Source: Malania oleifera
Taxonomy: Eukaryota > Streptophyta > Magnoliopsida > Santalales > Ximeniaceae
Assembly: GCF_029873635.1 (NCBI RefSeq)
Contig: NC_080423.1
Coordinates: forward strand, 108,299,988 to 108,363,987
DNA: 64,000 nt
Direction of reading: 5' to 3'
Of this stretch, positions 1 through 8,791 are shown one piece after another. Position 1 is the stretch's first letter. Each line of letters starts with the position of its first letter. The notes below the pieces were generated by a model that had not been told where the DNA came from, made no database searches, and saw nothing but the letters and a program-made list of their open reading frames with translations. The translations under genes and the position numbers were made by a program.

Positions 1-504
1 AAAAGAGTATCCAGGGCAGCACTGAGCCTTCAGAGTAGAAGAAGAGACCTGCACCATCTAGCTTTCAGTCTGAGACCAGTCAGGGATCAGCGAAGAAAAG
101 GAAAGAAGCAATGGGCTCTGTATGCCCGAAATTTGATAAGAGGCATAGGGGTGAATGCTGGTATGACATTCCGAATTGTTATAGGTGCGGTAAGCTAGGG
201 CACCACGGGAAAGATTGGCGAGAACCCTTGCCTATGGTAACTGCTTAGAATCAGGAGAAGGGAAAGCAGTAGATACCACTTGGAAGAGGTGGTCCGCCTC
301 GACTATACACACTCCGAGCTGATGAGGAAGCCATCAGAGAAGCAAGTATGAGATAATTTAATTTAATGAATGATAATTAAATGACTTATGTGATTATATG
401 CATGTTAATTTCTTATAATGGTATTTAGTAAATGAGTTTAAGTCATGTAAAAGGATGATTAGATAGTAAAATTTTGAGGACGAAATTTCTTAAGGAGGGG
501 AGAA
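1..504 (+). mobile_element. Ty3/gypsy-type element, gag-like part and pre-LTR segment (broken)
   Basis: The first 250 bases encode a gag-like stretch with a CCHC zinc-knuckle region (around 165-225, reading YRCGKLGHHGK) on the plus strand, followed by a short segment resembling the sequence after the knuckle in plant gypsy gag. The stretch GAGGACGAAATTTC plus a purine tract (491-504) sits directly before the LTR start at 505; this is the usual end of the internal region of plant Ty3/gypsy elements. The 5' part lies outside the window. It is a fossil with several breaks, and no pol-type protein is seen in the visible part. Confidence 0.7.
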
Positions 505-599
505 TGTAATGACCCAAAATTAAAATAATTAGAAAATATGAATTAAAATGGATTAAAGGAAAATAAGGGGAAGGAAGGAAGAATTTTTAAGAAAATAAT

Positions 600-796
600 A
601 GGCCTCGTCGACGAATGTCCTGTATTCATCGACGAGTGTCCTTCTAGAATTGTCGACGAAGTTTGCTTCATGCCGACGAAGAAATCCTGAGAGAGAATTT
701 TGGAAACCCTAAATTTTGTCGACGAAGGTATCTTCTCATCGACGAAGTCTCTATAGCGCCTCATCGACGAATCGATGTGTCTCGTCGACAAAGCCC
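600..796 (+). repeat. Cluster of TCGTCGACGA-type palindromes in LTR U3
   Basis: About eight copies of a CpG-rich imperfect palindrome (TCGTCGACGA and variants such as TCATCGACGA and TTGTCGACGA) lie between 604 and 790, spaced irregularly at 15-50 bases and ending about 10 bases before the TATA-like box. The motif reads much the same on both strands. The position suggests a promoter or enhancer module of the element. Confidence 0.8.
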
Positions 797-1673
797 TGCC
801 TATAGATAGAGAGTTCTTCATTTTTCCAACACAACTCACAAACCTTCCTCACTCTCTCTCTCTCTCTCTAAAATACGAACTCACAGCCTTCTCTCTTCAA
901 TTTCGGGCCAATTTTGACCTGGTTTGATAATCCGAAACTGTCACGAGGTTCATGGGATCATTCTCTTCAAGGCTGTAGGAGCTGATCATTGGGTTGTGAG
1001 GTTTGGGAAACATCCCAAAATTAGGGTAAGTGATTTATTTTAGGATTTTCTTAAGGAATGTTGTTATTTAGAGTCTAGAAAATAGTAAATAAATATTTTC
1101 TCTAAGATTTAAGTTAATTGGAATTTATTTTAATTAGGTTAGGATTTTTGGATTCAGGGTCCAAGTGAAAGTTGTGTGGGTATCAGTTTGGGGATCCTAC
1201 AGGTGTAGTTTGAAAGTTAGGTAAGGGAGAAATCTATGTATTAAATCAAATTTTTCATAAATTAAAATGGATTATATGTTATTTAAATATATATGTTTTT
1301 ATGTGGGTTTAAAATGCCAGCCATGAAATTTATGTTTTCTAAGCTTAGGAATGCTTATATAGCTATGTATATGTGAAAGTAAATGAATGAAAATGAAAAG
1401 GAATTTTCTGGGGAATTAAGTAAGAAATGAAATGTATTTTCAGCATATAAAGGTTAATTATGGGTTGGCTTATTTTGTAAGGAATGCATATGAATTTTAT
1501 TGTTAAATTGTGTGGTATGAGATTCTGTACAAATATATGTTAAATGTACGAGATACAGGTTAAGTAAATAAAGCTTTATGAATAAAATATGATATGGACA
1601 ATGTTACTTGTGTATGTTAAATGCAACCATGTAAATGTAAGACAGCTGAAAGACAACCATGCTAGTAGATTTT

Positions 1674-1764
1674 TAGCGCATTTCTATGTGGACTAACTGT
1701 AGCAGATTCTAGCGCATTTCAATGTGGACTAATTGTAGCAGATTCTAGCGCATTTCTATGTGAA
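1674..1764 (+). repeat. 36-bp tandem repeat, about 2.5 copies
   Basis: The unit starting TAGCGCATTTCTATGTGG begins at 1674, 1710 and 1746, an exact period of 36 bases. The copies differ at one or two positions and the third is partial. It lies inside the 505-2867 LTR. Confidence 0.85.
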
Positions 1765-2000
1765 AACTAACAATTGATGGCTAAAGACCAATTGTAGTAT
1801 GAAGGAATGAAATGAAATGTTATGCAATGAAATGACAAATGCGAATGATGTAAATGGGAAAGAGTCACTTAAAGTGAAACGAAATGTAAAGTTAAGTTAT
1901 GAATATGAATGAATGTATAATGACAGAAATGAATGATGTGTTATGATATTAGAAGTATGTATGTACGTAGAACATGTTGTGATTGGGCAAGACAAACTCT

Positions 2001-2345
2001 TCGCCTGAGGGCTTGCTGAGAAAGGCGAGTGCACTAGTAGTTTCAGATGTGACAGTAGCTGCATAACGTATTAGGGCAGAGGGAACTTATTTGTATGGGC
2101 GGGTAGATTTCCCTATCCTTAGGGCCTTTGCCGGTAAATTATTGTTGAATGTGTGAGTACAAGATTAATCTAACACTTGAGGGCTTACTGAGTAAGGTGA
2201 GTGCCCTAGTATGCTTTAGTCGTGACCTTAGGATTACCTAAGCATCAGAGCAGAGGGATGCTACTTGTAGGGCGGGTAATCACCTCTATCCTTGAGTAAT
2301 CTCGTGGGTTAAACCTTTACATGTGATTGTTTAGGTTCAGAAAAT
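2001..2345 (+). repeat. Duplicated block of about 172 bp inside the LTR
   Basis: The segment with GAGGGCTTGCTGAGAAAGG near 2007 is repeated as GAGGGCTTACTGAGTAAGG near 2179, an offset of about 172 bases. Similar flanking phrases appear in both copies (GGCAGAGGG / AGCAGAGGG, and TATGGGCGGGTA / TAGGGCGGGTAA). The same pair of blocks occurs in the related LTR at about 39590-40200, so the duplication is older than either insertion. Confidence 0.7.
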
Positions 2346-3039
2346 GATTTCAGAGTTATGTTAATGATTTGCAAATGTAATTAAAATGATATCTATTTAC
2401 CTTATGTTGGCCACATGTTGTTTTAATATGTATGTTTCTTTCCTTACTGAGATGTGTCTTATCCGAATATAAATGATTTTTTTTCAGGACACCCTCGAGT
2501 TCGGGCTTAGGAGCTCGAGGGTATTTTTAGTATTTTTGGAGGACTATAAAGAAACAGGGTATATGTTGATAATATTTTGGGGAGGGATGTATATGTTATG
2601 TTATAAGTCTTTATATTTTAAGTTTGTGGAGACAAGAATGTTTGTGGACATACTGGAATGTTATGGAATTATGTATTTATGGAAATGCAGGCGATGATTG
2701 GATTTTATGGATTTATAGGTAGAAAATAGAAAACTCTGGTATTACGGTATTATGGTATATGTTGTATGGAGATTATGTTTATGTTTTCCGCTGCGTATGT
2801 ATTTTATGGATTATGGATTATCAGGTATAACGCACCGGGCCGGGGTTTAAGGGTTCGGGGTGTTACATCAAGCATTTTCATTGCCTTTTGAGACATATTG
2901 CATGCTGGTTCTTTAAAGATATGTTCAATTAAGGTTCTCTTTATTTGAGGCTACTTATGACATTTTGTGATTATCTCATAAGCTCTTCTTTATTTCAATT
3001 AGTTCACTAACCTTGTAGAAAAAAAAATTGGATTAAGTG

Positions 3040-3340
3040 ACTTTCTTAATTTCTAAAAGGGAATGCTTAAAATCTATGGTTTATGAACTAGTCTTTCATC
3101 TTGGTACCCATACTTTCTTGAGTCCAGATTGTTTAACAAGAGATGTTTCTTTAATTCTCCAAACTTGTTTAGTTTTCACACCCTTCCTCTTTAATGGACA
3201 TTCAAACTTTATATATCCCTTCTTCTTACATAAGAAGCATATAGCGTGAGTGTAGGCATTTGAAAAGGTGCTAGCATAATTTTTGGAGGCTTTTACAAAG
3301 TACCCCATATAGAGGTTCTTTTTCTTTATATTTTCAACAC
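3040..3340 (-). mobile_element. Ty1/copia gag fragment, Sirevirus-like (broken)
   Basis: The minus strand encodes a CCHC knuckle (CFLCKKKGYIKFEC, 3198-3239) followed within 35 residues by a segment ending KKVWVPR. Spacer sequence of this kind is typical of the stretch between gag and protease in Sirevirus-type copia elements. No LTRs are seen at either side. It is a short, old fossil. Confidence 0.55.
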
Positions 3341-4479
3341 CATTAATATCTTGTTGTAGGGGGGTGTAATTATGTCTTGTTGAAGACATGATAGCAGTAA
3401 AAACAAGAAACAGAGTGATTACGATTTGAAAAAGGAAGTACTTATTAGATCCTTGGTTAGGTTCAGCAACTAAGAACTGCAAAATCAAAATACAGATTTT
3501 TTTTTAAACAATTTTTTAGCAATTTTTTATGCAATCAGGAGTCCCTCTTAGTTTTTGTTTTTGTTTTTCATTCATTCATTCATGTTAAAAAAACAAAATG
3601 GAAGTAATGGTGCATCATCTCCTTGCTGTGGTATACTGTACTTTTAATTTTGAAACTTCATGATCCTTTGCCTCCACTAGATAATGCCTTGACCTCATTA
3701 AAAGGGTAAATAAGTGTATTATTAATTTATTGAAGCCTTTGTTGACAGATGTTATATAAATTTATTTGGTAACAAAAGAAAATGTATTAAGGAAAAAGAA
3801 TAAAGAGATTACAACCTAAGAGAGGACAAGAAATCCTCAAAAGTACAAAAAACAGCCAATGAAAGAGGAAAAGAAAAGGAACAGTAAATAAAAGAACTAA
3901 CAGCAACCAATTAACAAATCTATTCGGAGGTTGCTGACAAAACAAGGTAATTCCATTTTTGCAACATTTTGAAAGAATCACTGCTTGCTGCTATGAGTGA
4001 TGCTTTCAGTAGTCATCCTATCCATAAATGTTTCTTTTTTGTTGGATCCCAGACATGGGTAGTGGGTGTATGGTTTCTGATGAGCAAAAGTTAAGAAGTT
4101 GAATACAAATGGATACAGCTATAGCGTCTTCTTGTTGATAAACTGGTTGCTTTTTGTTCTGATTCATTTGCCTTTTCTATCTGTGTCAAGGTTCCCAACT
4201 TGACTCTGGTCACATCAACCGATTTGACTCGTTAATGTGACACCGTGAGTCCTGTGTTTCAACAGCACTTAGAGAACCAAAACTGAGTACAGGGATGGGT
4301 GTTTGATTACTTTGTGCAGTTGTGCTAATGGGAAGTTAGAGAACATTTTCATAGAACTCTTATATTTTGATACTGATGAACCCATTACTTTTGTTTTAAC
4401 TCAGTTCTAATACATGTTGTTTATAATTACCAGTTATTTCTCAAGCCCTGAATTGTGAGGTAAACAAAATGGGAGTACA

Positions 4480-4511
<32 letters not shown>

Positions 4512-5162
4512 GAGAAAGAAGCTAACTTGGAAAATTTTTTAGCTCCTGAAAATTTTAGGAAATTGAACAGTTCCCAAAAATTAATTCGAGTATCGATGTT
4601 GTTTTAACATGCTATCTGTCACTTTAATTGGATGATAATTTTGATAAGTTTGTTTTTCTGGGGTAGCCTGCATATTCCATAACAGGCTCCTTTTCTTTAA
4701 TGTAATTTTTTTGTGGTTCCTAAAACCTTATGTTTCTTAATACTAGCCTTTAATCTGTTATTGCAAGAAACTCTGGTAAATTGATTGCTCTCGGGTCTCT
4801 GCATTGATTTAAAAAACGATGCACAGCATCTGCTGGAACTCCCAAATTCCATTGGGTTGTGCTTGCTGCACATATTCTTGCAAGTGAAAAAAATTTGTTG
4901 CCCTCATAGTTGTTTAACTTGTTTAATTATGTGGTGTACGTTGTATTTAGAATGAAGAATGCTACAGATCAAAGGAGAAAAGGGAAACAGAATTCTTTGT
5001 TGGAGGCTCAACATCCCAGTATAATGAATGAATAACAACAAAGTGTGCAGGTTTGTGCAAATTGTGAGCTTTAGGACATGATTGTGCAGTCTATGGTTCT
5101 ATGAATGACTTTGAGACGTGCACTGTTCTGATTATATTTACATTTTTTTATTCTCTTTGCAG
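3341..5162. other. Spacer without a recognised gene
   Basis: AT-rich DNA. The only clear structure is a (CA)n run at 4482-4502, followed by more CA-rich sequence. Short frames here look random. Confidence 0.5.
4482..4502 (+). repeat. (CA)n microsatellite
   Basis: About ten uninterrupted CA dinucleotides, followed by an imperfect CGCACAC tail. Confidence 0.9.
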
Positions 5163-5287
5163 TGAATATATATGAAGCTCATGTTCATGCTTTATCTTTT
5201 GAAAATTTTGCTGGGGTTTTAATTTCGACCTTCGCTGACAAAAGTGCCAGGGCGATCTTCCTTTTGTGGATTACAAAGAACCATCAG
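5163..5287 (+). other. Candidate internal exon, unrecognised
   Basis: A pyrimidine-rich tract ending TTTGCAG precedes 5163 and CAG/GTATAT follows 5287, so both splice signals fit. One frame is open through the whole segment (starting VNIYEAHVHALSFENF and ending LLWITKNHQ) and beyond. I recognise no family. It could be chance, an old pseudogene exon, or part of a transcript antisense to the gene at 5598-6107. Confidence 0.2.
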
Positions 5288-5597
5288 GTATATATCTACA
5301 AAAGGTGCTTGCAAACAAGTTTATTCCTTCTCCAATTATAAAATGAATTCCAAACTCATCACTGGCAACTTGTATCCCTGCATTTTTATGAAAATAAATA
5401 AATAAATAAATCATTGATCAGTTGAATAATTGACCATGATACAGAATATTAATGCACTGGAATATGTAGAAGGGGCAGTGAATTGAATTTTCCCTTTTCC
5501 ATGACTTTATGTGTTGTTCTTCACCCTTTTCTTCATTTGTTGATCAAACACTTAAGTCTTGAAGTTCCCATTTTTTCCCCCTTTTTTGTTTGCAGCA

Positions 5598-6107
5598 TCA
5601 AGGCCTGAACCTCTGCCTGCAAGACTGGCAGGTGATCTCCATGCCCGTTGGGTCGACCCGGCGGATCGCCTGGTCCCTCATCCGCTCAGCCCGCTCCACC
5701 TCCTCCCGGGCCCTCTCCCACATATGCCTTGCACGCGCGAACTCCGACTGTGCCAACTCCATCTCCTTCCTCGTAAGCTCCCTTACTCTCTCTGCATACG
5801 CTTTCTCCATTGCTGCCAATCGAATTTGCTCCTTAGCCTGCCACTTCAACGCCGCCAAGCACCCCGTCTCCCCATACTCGCCAATGGGTCCTGCCAGGAC
5901 GCAGTCCGGTGGCGACTGTAGTGGCCGGAGGCTTATCGATAACTGCAAGTCAAGTGATGGCCCTTCAAACTGATTATCCGCTGGTGACAGGTACTTCAAC
6001 GAATCCGACGGCCGTCCACGGGAAGAAGAAGAAGAAGAACAAGAAGAAGGCAGCCCTTGTGGAGTACTAGGGAGTAGCTGCAGTTCTTTCTGATCTTCAT
6101 CTTCCAT
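5598..6107 (-). CDS. IDD14/15/16-like small protein without zinc fingers, with EAR motif
   Basis: A 169-residue protein. Residues 84-152 are highly charged and helical (ALKWQAKEQIRLAAMEKAY through EEVERAERMRDQAIRR), followed by MEITCQSCRQRFRP at the C terminus. This resembles the C-terminal region of the indeterminate-domain factors IDD14, IDD15 (SGR5) and IDD16, which ends in a similar ITCHSCKQ-type motif. The four N-terminal C2H2/C2HC fingers of IDD proteins are absent, so DNA binding by itself is unlikely. Residues 52-56 (LDLQL) fit the LxLxL EAR repression motif, and a Ser run at 22-29 is encoded by a GAA/TTC-type microsatellite. The start at 6107 is preferred over two upstream in-frame ATGs because the upstream residues look like leader sequence and lie close to TATA-like boxes. 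It is probably a nuclear regulator or partner of other factors; its exact role is unknown to me. Confidence 0.8.
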   Translation of the reverse strand: MEDEDQKELQLLPSTPQGLPSSCSSSSSSRGRPSDSLKYLSPADNQFEGPSLDLQLSISLRPLQSPPDCVLAGPIGEYGETGCLAALKWQAKEQIRLAAMEKAYAERVRELTRKEMELAQSEFARARHMWERAREEVERAERMRDQAIRRVDPTGMEITCQSCRQRFRP

Positions 6108-6186
6108 TGGAAGAAGCTTGCTATAGCTTGATTGAAGTTCAAGTATGTATATATACATCAAGGTGGTGAGAGAGAGGCTTTGGGGG

Positions 6187-6200
6187 TCTATATATAAATC
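6187..6200 (-). promoter_or_regulatory. TATA-like box of the IDD-like gene
   Basis: On the minus strand this reads TTTATATATAGACC, about 85 bases upstream of the chosen ATG, giving a leader of roughly 50-60 bases. A second TATATATAC sits at about 6147-6158 and is an alternative. Confidence 0.4.
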
Positions 6201-6215
6201 AAGGCACACATTTTC

Positions 6216-6495
6216 TAATTACCAAAACACCCATGCTTCCCATGCACAATCACACACCACCTGAGCGCGACAAAATGACTAAAATACCCTTTCCACCACT
6301 ATCTGTGGGCTTACATGAACCATGCATGGCAAGTGGTAATTTGGTCAAAAATGCGCGTCTTGTAGTTACCAAAACACCCATGGTTCCCATTCAAAATTGC
6401 TCGACCACGTAGAACACAGTGAAATGACCGAAAAACCCTTCACACCAGTGTCACCGGGGCTCACGGAACCATGCATGGCAAGTGGTAATTTGGGT
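6216..6495. repeat. Two-copy tandem duplication (about 148 bp) upstream of the IDD-like gene
   Basis: The segment from TAATTACCAAAACACCC (6216) to AAGTGGTAATTTGG (6344) is repeated from TAGTTACCAAAACACCC (6363) to AAGTGGTAATTTGG (6493), with an offset of 147-149 bases. Both copies share ACCATGCATGGCAAGTGG near their ends, and the middle has diverged. It lies 110-390 bases upstream of the coding start, so it may double a set of regulatory sites. Confidence 0.85.
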
Positions 6496-6729
6496 TGATG
6501 ACCAGGGGTATTCATGGCAAGAAAATTTGTATGAATTAGGCAGTGAGAATTCGGTTTAGTGGAGCCAAGGGATGAGGTGGGGTGAAGAATAGAAACAAAT
6601 GGATCGCGTTATTTGGCAATGAATGGGCTTTTTTGTTTGTGTGATGTGAACTGCAATAAATTAAAATATATATTATCATATATTGTAATTTCCAGTTTTA
6701 ACCTTCTTTTGTCTATTTAATTGGCGTCT

Positions 6730-6990
6730 TTTTGGGGATGAGGATGGGGGTGTGGAGGGTAATAATTACATCGGCACGTGCGCGGGTGGTGGGGGTGTTT
6801 TGGGCTGGGCCGGGCTGGGCTGGGGGCCTTTTAGGGGAGGGGGTGGGTTTACTTTATTGGTGGGCCTGGGGTGTCGGGCCCACAGTACAAAAAGGCAGCC
6901 ACTTTCACCACTCGGGCCACGCTGTGTGCAGCTCGGCACGTGGGATGGGTGCGTTTGGAGCCAACCATGATTGACCTTACTGACTCCAAA
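6730..6990. promoter_or_regulatory. G-rich patch with two G-boxes and TCP-like sites
   Basis: The plus strand has at least eight GGG runs between 6784 and 6850, an arrangement able to form G-quadruplexes. G-box cores CACGTG lie at 6775-6780 and 6937-6942. GTGGGCC and GGGCCCAC (near 6861 and 6877) resemble TCP factor sites. The patch is 620-880 bases upstream of the IDD-like gene and could be distal promoter of that gene or of an unseen gene. The open frames across it look compositional. Confidence 0.45.
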
Positions 6991-7993
6991 TCATGGACCG
7001 TTCATCAGTGGGGCCCTTCCCTCTAGATTGAACATCATTTGGGTGTGTGATGTGGTGATCATTTCAATTTCAATGCTTGTGCTTGGATGATGGAAGCATT
7101 TTTTATGAATCCTTTTTTTTTTTTTGAGAATTAAGTGTACAAAGCCTCTAACTCTATGTTTGGAAAAACCTGTATAACATAAAATTGTATTGAAACGTAT
7201 TCAAATCTATTCAAATTCTAAATAATATGCTCCTGAACATAGTTTAAGAAAAATTGATAAAATTATTACAAGAAATTTTTTTTTTCTAAGGAATGTGAAT
7301 TCTTGATGACAAACTTAAATTGTCTTGAAATATGACCGCTCTTAAAAAAAAAAAAAAAAAAAAAAATTCCTTGTGATGATTATTTTTTTTGTGGATTGTT
7401 CATTTATAGAAGAAGAATGAGGTAGGCTTTGGTTATTAGATGAGAATTTTGGTGACCCACTTTTTTATTAGTACAATGTTTTTAATCTTTATGTCTCTTA
7501 AATAATTGATGTGACATCATTAAAGAAGGATGACAAGTATTGATTTCATATTTCCATATTGTGATAAGATTTTTATAGAGGTTTTGGATTTTACAAACTA
7601 GCTCCCTTTCATTTTTTTTTTGTTGTTATTTTTTTTTCCTTCTTTGATTGGTTTTCTTGATTTTATGAAAGGTTTTTTTTTTTTTTTATCATCAACCATG
7701 GATTTTGCAACCAATTTATGCTAGTCTAATGTTTGGTGCATAGGAGCAGAGTTGGTTGGGTGGAATAAAATGAAAAATTATATGAAAACAATATAAAATT
7801 ATAAAATTAATTTTATTTCATTCTTGTGTGTTAAACAAATCATAAATATATTTCCATGATTCTGTCAAGTTCTGTTTTTTTTTCTAAACTTTCAAACACC
7901 CAAAGATCCTTGATCCTTCAAGCCTCTCTTTTGCTTTCTCATAGCCACTCAAAAGAGTTGCATAATTAGGGTTTTTTTTGGTTCTATGTCTTA
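6991..7993. other. AT-rich spacer with homopolymer runs
   Basis: Several long A and T runs (for example an A run of more than 20 near 7345) and no credible coding frame. Confidence 0.6.
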
Positions 7994-8707
7994 TGTCACG
8001 ATCGCACATCAGATGTGTATTAAGGAATTATTGGACTTACAAGAAAAGTTTGGATTCCAACTAACTGAGGCGCCTTTTACAAGACAAACACGCAAGGCTA
8101 GTGGGTTAAAGCGAATAATACTTCACTGGAGTTAGACCCAAGACTGTTACATTTGGCATCAAAGCCTCCCACTCCTTTTACAAGACAAACACGCAAGGCT
8201 AGTGGGTTAAAGCGAATAATACTTCACTGGAGTTAGACCCAAGACTGTTACATTTGGCATCAAAGCCTCCCTAGTGGTACTTATCATGTGGGTGAATCTA
8301 TCATGTGGGTGAATCTACCCTGAGGGTACTATCATGTGAGTGGATCCTACACAGAAGTGTAAGCCACTTTGATGAGGACATTAGAAATCTTACAAAAAGG
8401 TTTGTCGCGGTCTCATATCAAATGTGTAATAGGAAGATTACGATGATGAGAAGGTCAAAAATTGGACAGGAGAGCCTATTATGAACTCACATTGAATGCG
8501 TACTAGGGAAATGACATTAATGAGGATGTTAAAGATTGGACAAGAGAGTTTGTCACGATCCTACATCTTATGTGTACTAGGGAGGTCTTGGGCTTATAAG
8601 GAGGGTTGGATTCCAACTAAGTAAGGCGTCTTTTATAGGACAAACCTGTGATGCTAGTGGGCCAAAGCGGACAATACCTCACCGTAGTTGGGCCCAAGAC
8701 TGTTACA
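7994..8707 (+). mobile_element. TRIM (terminal-repeat retrotransposon in miniature), near complete
   Basis: The left LTR (7994-8151) and right LTR (8551-8707) both start TGTCACGATC and end AAGACTGTTACA. Each is about 157 bases long. The left LTR is followed by TTTGGCATCAAAGCC, a good match to the initiator-Met tRNA primer site TGGTATCAGAGCC. Flanks TCTTA (7989-7993) and TCTTG (8708-8712) look like a 5-bp target duplication with one difference. The internal part is about 400 bases and non-coding, with three imperfect repeats of about 75 bases (from about 8400) that resemble the LTR start. As in all TRIMs, proteins must come from other elements. I do not recognise a named TRIM family. Confidence 0.8.
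8073..8274 (+). repeat. Exact 101-bp tandem duplication across the TRIM LTR end and primer site
   Basis: The stretch starting CCTTTTACAAGACAAACACG occurs at 8073 and again at 8174. As far as I can read, the two copies are identical. Each copy contains the last 79 bases of the LTR plus the primer-binding site, so the element has two LTR-end/primer junctions in a row. The identity implies a recent duplication. Confidence 0.9.
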
Positions 8708-8791
8708 TCTTGCCATCCACCATTGTGTATCAATTGCATACATAAGCTCATACAAAGCTTTAGGGTTAGAAATAAGGTTGTTAGTAAGTTG

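Larger units (their letters stand above)
505..2867 (+). mobile_element. Long terminal repeat (3' LTR) of the Ty3/gypsy-type element, about 2.36 kb
   Basis: It starts TGTAATGACCC directly after a purine tract and ends GGGGTGTTACA, so the ends form the TG...CA pair with a short inverted repeat (TGTAA/TTACA). A TATA-like TATAGATA lies at 800-807, followed by CT-rich leader sequence (about 850-900). The same arrangement and related blocks recur in the LTR at 37784-40658, so both belong to one family. No gene is seen inside. Confidence 0.8.

Noticed and set aside
5559-5973. Plus-strand open frames and splice-like signals opposite the IDD-like gene
   Set aside because: They mirror the minus-strand coding region; TTTGCAG at 5587-5594 and CAG/GTGATC at 5630 are probably chance.
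6732-6974. Gly/Val/Trp-rich plus-strand frames
   Set aside because: Their composition follows from the G-rich patch; there are no domain features.
7994-8707. Reading the TRIM as a Cassandra element
   Set aside because: Cassandra LTRs carry a 5S rRNA-like segment, and I find no such box here.
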